Assembly: GCA_045628845.1 (NCBI GenBank)
Contig: JAZQQE010000010.1
Span: 1-10,051 of the forward strand
Source: RGIG7949 sp045628845
GTDB taxonomy: Bacteria > Bacillota > Clostridia > Oscillospirales > Oscillospiraceae
Direction of reading: 5' to 3'
DNA: 10,051 nt
Under the pieces are notes generated by a model that did no database searches, was not told the origin of the DNA, and saw nothing but the letters and a program-made list of their open reading frames with translations. This document shows positions 5,907-10,051 of this stretch, in pieces (the stretch's first letter is position 1; every line of letters starts with the position of its first letter). The translations under genes and the position numbers were made by a program.

Positions 5907-6067
5907 ATGAGTAAGGACTTGCTCCGCAAGAGATTTGAAAAGCTTTTTTACCTATTTCCGTTTTCTCGCTCGACGTATCGGCATACGCCTTCGTTCGAAA
6001 ACGAAAATTCCGGCTTTGCCTCTCTCCTTATCTGGCTGTCCCTTCTCATGGGTGTCCCTTTTTTGCC

Positions 6068-6096
6068 TTGCCGAAGAGCGCGGAGTGTGTTATTTT
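6068..6096 (+). promoter_or_regulatory. Probable promoter of the FAD oxidoreductase gene
   Basis: TTGCCG (6068-6073), 17-bp spacer, TATTTT (6091-6096), with a TGT extended -10. The hexamers match consensus at about 4 of 6 positions each. The predicted start near 6103 falls at the G-run that opens the first leader hairpin. Confidence 0.55.
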
Positions 6097-6102
6097 AGAT
6101 GG

Positions 6103-6142
6103 GGGAGAGGTGATCTCCCGTACCGCCGGCTGTGCCGGGCGG
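6103..6142 (+). promoter_or_regulatory. Tandem hairpin leader of the FAD oxidoreductase gene
   Basis: Hairpin 1 is GGGAGA/TCTCCC (6103-6108 with 6114-6119) with loop GGTGA. Hairpin 2 is CCGCCGGC paired with GCCGGGCGG (6123-6130 with 6134-6142) with one bulged G and a TGT loop. Both lie in the predicted 5' leader, before the AAGGAG site at 6152-6157. Hairpin 1 begins at the likely transcription start and may simply stabilise the 5' end. I cannot match the pair to a known riboswitch class. Confidence 0.45.
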
Positions 6143-6165
6143 AATATGAGGAAGGAGACAGACAA

Positions 6166-7626
6166 ATGAGCAGCAGACTTCTGTTCCATGGCCCGAACGG
6201 CATGGCACGCTATCATATCCCCGAATTGACCGAGGAGGAAAAAAACTATAAGCCGGGCATTAAGACCATAACCGAAGCGGCGCGCGAGGTCGAAGTCATC
6301 CGCGAGGCAGACGTCATCGTAGTCGGAGGCGGCCCGGGCGGCTTTGCCGCGGCGCTTGCCGCCGCGCGCAGCGGCGCGAAGACGGTGCTGCTCGAAAGAT
6401 ACGGCCATCTCGGCGGAATGAGCACCGGCGGCCTCGTCAACATAGTCCCTAACCTTACCGATATCTACGGAAAGAGATACATAGGAGGCATCTGTCAGGA
6501 GTTCCTCGACAGAATGGCCGCGCAGGATGCCGCGTTCAGACCCGATGAGGAGGACTGGGGCTCCACCGTGCCCGAGGTCATAAAGTATTACAAGGATTCG
6601 AGCTTCCACCACTTCTTCATCAGAAAGAATGCCGCCGGCGAAGAGACGCTTATCTATACGACTATAATCGACCCCGAGATAGGCAAGAACGAGATGAACC
6701 GCATGATCATGGAGGCGGGAGTCAAGCTCTATCTGCATTCGTGGGTGACTGACACCATAGTTGAGGACGGCACCGTCAAGGGCATAATCTTCCAGAGCAA
6801 GTCCGGGCGCCGCGCCGTTCTCGGCAAGGTCGTGATCGACTGCACCGGTGACGGCGATCTTCTCCCGTGCTCCGGAGCGGAGTCCAACGACGACATAGGC
6901 GCGGATATGCGCATAAAGCACCTTGCTTTCGGCTTCTGGATAGGCGGAGTCGAGTTCAGAGCCTTCGACAAGTTCGTCAGCTCCCGCCACGACGACTACA
7001 TCACGCTCAAAAATGACCTGCACGACAGCGGACTGTATACCAGCTTCTTCCGCGGCATGCTCAAAAATCAGGAGAACGTCGCGTGGTTCCATCCGCATTT
7101 CGCCGCCGCGTCGCAGACGGACGTTGACGAGATGACGAGAATGGACGTTGCAGCCCGTGAAAAGGCGATAAAGACGTGGGAAATGCTCCGCGAGCGCGCG
7201 CCCGGCTTCGAAAAGAGCTACATCCAGCTCACCTGCCCGCAGCTCGGAACGACGGGCGGCCGCAGGCTCGTCGGAGTGTACGACGTGACGGAGGCGGACC
7301 TCCGCCGCACCGAGCCCTTTGAGGACACGATAGCGATCTTCCCGAACAACGACCGCGGTCAGGAATCTCTCGATTACAGCAAGATCTACATCCCGATGCG
7401 TGCGCTCGTGCCGCAGAAGGTAGACGGACTTCTCGTCGCCTGCCGCGCTTTCGCCTCCGATGACGACGCGAACAACTGCTTCAACCTCGTTCCGCACTGT
7501 ATGTGCTTCGGCCACGCCGCGGGCATCGCCGCGGCCATAGCGGCACGCGACGGCATAAAGGTACGCGATGTACCCTACGCCGAGATACGCGAAAAGCTCC
7601 TCGCGGGCGGTGCGATACTTCCCTGA
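6166..7626 (+). CDS. FAD-dependent oxidoreductase (FAD_oxidored type), substrate unknown
   Basis: A cytoplasmic flavoprotein of 486 residues. After a family-variable N-terminal arm (1-47) comes the Rossmann dinucleotide-binding site ADVIVVGGGPGGFAAALAAARSG (48-70) with an acidic end of strand two, LLERYG (75-80), then the HLGGMSTGG flavin-contacting loop (81-89). A second FAD motif, VIDCTGDGD (223-231), follows. Near the C-terminus are GGRRLVGVYDVTEADL (364-379) and the closing helix HAAGIAAAIAARDG (450-463) typical of this family. No signal peptide or membrane helix is visible. I start at 6166 because AAGGAG lies eight bases upstream; the open frame extends further 5' into leader sequence without a start signal. 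It is a single-gene unit with its own promoter and terminator. The reaction cannot be told from sequence or neighbours. Confidence 0.85.
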   Translation: MSSRLLFHGPNGMARYHIPELTEEEKNYKPGIKTITEAAREVEVIREADVIVVGGGPGGFAAALAAARSGAKTVLLERYGHLGGMSTGGLVNIVPNLTDIYGKRYIGGICQEFLDRMAAQDAAFRPDEEDWGSTVPEVIKYYKDSSFHHFFIRKNAAGEETLIYTTIIDPEIGKNEMNRMIMEAGVKLYLHSWVTDTIVEDGTVKGIIFQSKSGRRAVLGKVVIDCTGDGDLLPCSGAESNDDIGADMRIKHLAFGFWIGGVEFRAFDKFVSSRHDDYITLKNDLHDSGLYTSFFRGMLKNQENVAWFHPHFAAASQTDVDEMTRMDVAAREKAIKTWEMLRERAPGFEKSYIQLTCPQLGTTGGRRLVGVYDVTEADLRRTEPFEDTIAIFPNNDRGQESLDYSKIYIPMRALVPQKVDGLLVACRAFASDDDANNCFNLVPHCMCFGHAAGIAAAIAARDGIKVRDVPYAEIREKLLAGGAILP

Positions 7627-7642
7627 TAGAACGTATACGGAT

Positions 7643-7675
7643 AGACGGCGCAGTAGAGACTGCGCCGTCTTTTTT
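7643..7675 (+). terminator. Intrinsic terminator of the FAD oxidoreductase gene
   Basis: AGACGGCGCAG (7643-7653) pairs perfectly with CTGCGCCGTCT (7660-7670) around TAGAGA, and a run of six T ends at 7675. The run abuts the stop codon of the convergent spoIVA gene. On the minus strand no comparable T-run follows the stem, so it acts mainly on the plus strand. Confidence 0.9.
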
Positions 7676-9147
7676 CACACTATTATGCAGATGAGCCCGC
7701 TTCCGCCCTCGTTTGCGATGCGCTGGATGGTCTCCTGCAGCTTGCCGCGCGCCTCCGGCGCGAGCTTCTTGATCTTGGCCTGAACTCCCTCCGCGGCGAT
7801 GTCGCAAAGCGGCTTTCCGAATATGTTGGAGTCCCATATACGGCCCGTGTCGCCCTCGAATTCGCTCAACAGGAAATCTATCATGCCCTCGCTCCGCTGC
7901 TCGCTGCCGATGACGGGGGAGACCTCCGTCTCGATGTTGGCGAGTATCATGTGTATGGAGGGCGCGGTAGCTTTCATGCGGACACCGTAGCGCCCGCCGC
8001 GCCGTACTATCTCGGGCTCGGCGAGCGTCATCTCGTCGAGCGTCGGCATGACTATCCCATAGCCGGTCTCGCGCACCTCCGCGAGCGCCTCGGAGAGCCT
8101 GTCGTAGTCGCGCTTGACGTCCTTGAGACCCGTGAGAAGACGGAGCAGGTCGCCGTCATCCGTGACCTCGAAGCCGCTGAGCTCGCTGAGCGTCGAGAAA
8201 AAGAGCTCGCGCGGCATTATGAGCTCCGCAGAGACGCGGCCTGTGCCGGGGTTTATCTCCCGTACCGTCATTTCTCTCGCCTCACAGCAGGAGCACAGCT
8301 CCCGTACCGCGGGCTCCGCGTCGCGTATCCGGCTCATGCCGCGGCACTTTTCCCGTACCGCCGCAAGTATGTCCGTGCGGAGCGCGTGTTCCGCAGGCAG
8401 GGCACCGACCCACTCGGGGAGGAAGAGCGCCAGCTCACGCAGAGGGAACTCACAGAGCACGCCGCGCAGTATCTCCTCGACGTCGGGTGCGTCGAGCGTG
8501 AGGCAGTTGACCGCCACGCAGGTGACGTCGTAGCGCGCGGCGAGCTCGTCGCGCAGCGCCTGCGATTCCGGGGAGGCGGGGTCCTGACAGTTGAGGAGGA
8601 TGACGAACGGCTTGCCCTGACGGCGCAGCTCGGCGACACAGCGCTCCTCCGCCTCGACGTACGCCTCGCGCGGTATCTCCGTTATGCTTCCGTCGGTCGT
8701 CATCACGACGCCTATCGTCGAGTGCTCGGAGATGACGCGGCGCGTTCCGGTCTCCGCGGCCTCGCTCATCGTGACCTCGTAGTCAAACCACGGCGTCGCG
8801 ACCATGCGCTCGCTGCCGTCCTCGTCCGCGCCCGTTGCGCCGTCGACCATATAGCCCACGCAGTCTATCAGCCGCACGGATAGGCGTACCCCGCCCTCGA
8901 GCGTCACCTCGACGCCGTCCTCGGGCACAAATTTCGGCTCCGCGGTCATCACGGTACGTCCGGAGCCGCTCTGCGGGAGCTCGTCGCGCGCCCTCGCGCG
9001 TGCGTATTCGTTTTCGATGCGCGGTATCACGAGCGTCTCCATGATACGCTTGATAAACGTTGATTTCCCGGTCCTGACGGGGCCGACGACTCCTATGTAG
9101 ATACAGCCGCCCGTGCACCGTGCTATGTCCTCGTAAATGCTTTCCAT
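7675..9147 (-). CDS. spoIVA: Stage IV sporulation protein A (SpoIVA), spore coat basement ATPase
   Basis: SpoIVA polymerises by ATP hydrolysis on the outer forespore membrane and forms the platform for coat assembly; it is also needed for cortex formation. The 490-residue length matches the B. subtilis protein (492). The N-terminal ATPase has Walker A GPVRTGKS (22-29, K28), the DELPQSGSGRTVMTAEPKFVP switch region (55-75) and Walker B VRLIDCVGYM (91-100, D95). Further on are EHSTIGVVMTTDGSI (141-155) and FVILLNCQDP (181-190). A middle domain follows. The C-terminal region has GYGIVMPTLDEM, KATAPSIHMILANIETEVSPVIG and ends GGSGLICIIV, the conserved polymerisation tail. The ATG at 9147 has GGGAGGAG at 9153-9160; the longer frame to 9219 runs through the promoter. 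It is a single-gene unit convergent with the flavoprotein gene. Confidence 0.97.
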   Translation of the reverse strand: MESIYEDIARCTGGCIYIGVVGPVRTGKSTFIKRIMETLVIPRIENEYARARARDELPQSGSGRTVMTAEPKFVPEDGVEVTLEGGVRLSVRLIDCVGYMVDGATGADEDGSERMVATPWFDYEVTMSEAAETGTRRVISEHSTIGVVMTTDGSITEIPREAYVEAEERCVAELRRQGKPFVILLNCQDPASPESQALRDELAARYDVTCVAVNCLTLDAPDVEEILRGVLCEFPLRELALFLPEWVGALPAEHALRTDILAAVREKCRGMSRIRDAEPAVRELCSCCEAREMTVREINPGTGRVSAELIMPRELFFSTLSELSGFEVTDDGDLLRLLTGLKDVKRDYDRLSEALAEVRETGYGIVMPTLDEMTLAEPEIVRRGGRYGVRMKATAPSIHMILANIETEVSPVIGSEQRSEGMIDFLLSEFEGDTGRIWDSNIFGKPLCDIAAEGVQAKIKKLAPEARGKLQETIQRIANEGGSGLICIIV

Positions 9148-9188
9148 GCTTTCTCCTCCCAATGAGTTATGGCGCCGGCTTCTGTGAG

Positions 9189-9217
9189 ATATTATGAGAG
9201 GGGAGCGGAAACTATGC
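9189..9217 (-). promoter_or_regulatory. Probable sigma-E (sporulation) promoter of spoIVA
   Basis: On the minus strand: GCATAGT (9211-9217), 14-bp spacer, CATAATAT (9189-9196). This fits the mother-cell sigma-E consensus (KMATATT, 14-15 bp, CATACAMT) at 6 of 7 and about 6 of 8 positions. spoIVA is a known sigma-E gene in B. subtilis. The predicted start lies about 35 bases before the ATG. No good sigma-A -35 is present at the right distance. Confidence 0.7.
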
Positions 9218-9221
9218 ACAG

Positions 9222-9256
9222 AAAAAGCCGCTTCCGGATATTCGGAAGCGGCTTTT
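9222..9256 (-). terminator. Intrinsic terminator after coaX
   Basis: A 14-bp perfect stem, AAAAGCCGCTTCCG (9223-9236) with CGGAAGCGGCTTTT (9243-9256), around GATATT. On the minus strand it ends in TTTTT and lies 16 bases after the coaX stop. It isolates coaX transcription from spoIVA, whose sigma-E promoter begins five bases further on. The T-runs on both strands make it potentially bidirectional. Confidence 0.9.
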
Positions 9257-9271
9257 GCAGTTTGGGTGATG

Positions 9272-10042
9272 TCAGGAGCGCTTGTTCTTCTCGTAGAGGA
9301 TGCGCAGTCCGTCGAGCACGAGAGAGTCGTCGCAGGTCATTTCATGGTGGCAGAACTTGACGATAGTTTTGCAAAGACCGCCCGTGGCGACCACGGTGGC
9401 CTTTTCGCCGAGCTCCTCCTCGATGCGGTCGATTATACCGTCGACCATGCCGGCGCTGCCGTAGATGAGGCCCGACTGCATGCTCATGATGCTGTTCGTG
9501 CCGATGACGCGCTTCGGAGTGTCGAAGCTGATGCGCGGGAGCTGGGCGGCACGGGAGGTGAGCGCGTCGAAGCTCACCATCACGCCCGGGTATATGACAA
9601 CGCCGCGCAGGTCTCCGCGTGAGTCGACGACGGTGAACTTGGTCGCCGTGCCCATGTCGAGGACGATGAGGGGCTTCGGGTACTTCGCGATAGCCGCGAC
9701 GGATTCGACCGCGAGGTCGCTGCCGAGCTCGCTCGGATCGTCGATCACGATGTTGAGCCCTGTCTTGAGGCCGGGACCGACAACGAGAGTCCTTTTCCCG
9801 GTGAGCTTGTCAAGGACGGTCTTGAGGATATTCGTGAGCGGGGGAACGACGGAGGAGATGATAGCTCCCTCGATCTGCTCCTTGTTTATCGAATAGACCT
9901 CGAAGATACTGCGGATAAGGACAACGTATTCGGCTTCGGTGCGTTCAAGGTTCGTCGAGATACGCGAGGAAAAGGTGACCTGGGAGCCCTCGAAGCCTCC
10001 GAAGACTATATTAGTGTTGCCGATATCGACCGCAAGGACCAT
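9272..10042 (-). CDS. coaX: Type III pantothenate kinase CoaX
   Basis: Phosphorylates pantothenate to 4'-phosphopantothenate, the first step of coenzyme A synthesis. Type III enzymes belong to the ASKHA fold, need a monovalent cation and are not inhibited by CoA. The ATG at 10042 gives 256 residues, the usual length. Motifs seen: the phosphate-binding DIGNTNI (6-12), ISSVVPPLT (62-70), DPSELGSDLAVESVAA (102-117) with the catalytic Asp109, LDMGTATKFTVVD (128-140), YPGV (151-154), and the late ATGGL (219-223). The usual GADR is GSDL here, and the usual TATT is TATK. A TTG at 10048 is a possible earlier start, but the GGA at the window edge sits at ribosome-binding distance from the ATG. The region upstream is cut off, so operon partners are unknown. 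A terminator follows at 9222-9256. Confidence 0.95.
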   Translation of the reverse strand: MVLAVDIGNTNIVFGGFEGSQVTFSSRISTNLERTEAEYVVLIRSIFEVYSINKEQIEGAIISSVVPPLTNILKTVLDKLTGKRTLVVGPGLKTGLNIVIDDPSELGSDLAVESVAAIAKYPKPLIVLDMGTATKFTVVDSRGDLRGVVIYPGVMVSFDALTSRAAQLPRISFDTPKRVIGTNSIMSMQSGLIYGSAGMVDGIIDRIEEELGEKATVVATGGLCKTIVKFCHHEMTCDDSLVLDGLRILYEKNKRS

Positions 10043-10051
10043 GTTCAATCC

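Larger units (their letters stand above)
5787..6165 (+). other. Intergenic region between metA and the flavoprotein gene
   Basis: This 379-base stretch holds the metA terminator (about 5846-5906), the promoter at 6068-6096 and two leader hairpins (6103-6119 and 6123-6142). The part from about 5910 to 6065 is richer in T than its surroundings and shows no gene with a ribosome-binding site on either strand. I see nothing further that I can name in 5787-5845. Confidence 0.7.

Noticed and set aside
5907..6098. 63-codon open frame between metA and the flavoprotein gene
   Set aside because: It starts directly at the tail of the metA terminator with no ribosome-binding site and no visible promoter, and it overlaps the flavoprotein promoter.
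6046..7515. 489-codon minus-strand open frame opposite the FAD oxidoreductase gene
   Set aside because: The plus strand carries the FAD motifs and the start signal. The antisense product is Val/Arg/Asp/His-rich with no motif.
7951..8883. 310-codon plus-strand open frame opposite spoIVA
   Set aside because: Antisense shadow of a full-length SpoIVA, with no ribosome-binding site.
9148..9219. N-terminal extension of SpoIVA starting at 9219
   Set aside because: It would translate the sigma-E promoter and Shine-Dalgarno, and the SpoIVA family starts at the ATG at 9147.
9371..10042. GSDL and TATK substitutions in CoaX as signs of an inactive enzyme
   Set aside because: The catalytic Asp and the phosphate-binding DIGNTN are intact, and the changed positions appear to vary among Clostridia CoaX proteins from general knowledge. 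No claim of inactivity is justified.

Overview
The window looks like a chromosomal core region of a spore-forming member of the class Clostridia, probably a GC-rich gut-type lineage. The main evidence is a full-length spoIVA (found only in endospore formers), Clostridia/Bacilli-style Shine-Dalgarno sequences (AGGAGG) before almost every gene, the rpmG-secE-nusG-rplK-rplA gene order, a type III pantothenate kinase, and sigma-A-like and sigma-E-like promoters. The order-level placement is inference. No mobile element, CRISPR array, phage gene or horizontally acquired cassette was seen.

Layout from left to right. (1) 1-171, minus strand: a single-gene tRNA-Pro(GGG) unit with its own extended -10 promoter and a perfect 13-bp terminator. 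(2) 214-2332, minus strand: a two-gene operon, a 38-residue GTG-initiated single-membrane-helix protein followed by mutL, with a promoter at 2305-2332 and a terminator at 214-239. (3) 2384-4835, plus strand: the translation/transcription operon rpmG, secE, nusG, rplK, rplA, driven by a TTGACC-17-TACACT promoter and closed by a strong terminator. The nusG-rplK and rplK-rplA gaps each hold a folded element that starts GTGGGAGG and closes with CCAC, resembling the L1-binding stalk of 23S rRNA. This suggests autogenous control by L1 at two points. rplJ-rplL, which usually follow rplA, are absent. (4) 4863-5786, plus strand: metA, a homoserine O-acyltransferase whose Glu111 predicts acetyl-CoA rather than succinyl-CoA use, ending at a long terminator. 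(5) 6068-7675, plus strand: a single flavoprotein gene of the FAD_oxidored type with its own promoter, a 5' leader with two hairpins, and a terminator. (6) 7675-9217, minus strand: spoIVA, the spore-coat-basement ATPase, preceded by a good sigma-E-type promoter. (7) 9223-10042, minus strand: coaX, first step of CoA synthesis, with its own terminator; its upstream region lies outside the window.

Most genes are housekeeping. The items most worth following up are the paired L1-target-like leaders, the overlooked small membrane protein gene before mutL, the split of rplKA from rplJL with metA sitting 28 bases behind the terminator, and the uncharacterised flavoprotein. Three starts were chosen downstream of the longest open frame: rplK at a GTG (3597), the flavoprotein at 6166 and spoIVA at 9147. 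I did not find a convincing undescribed multi-gene system here.
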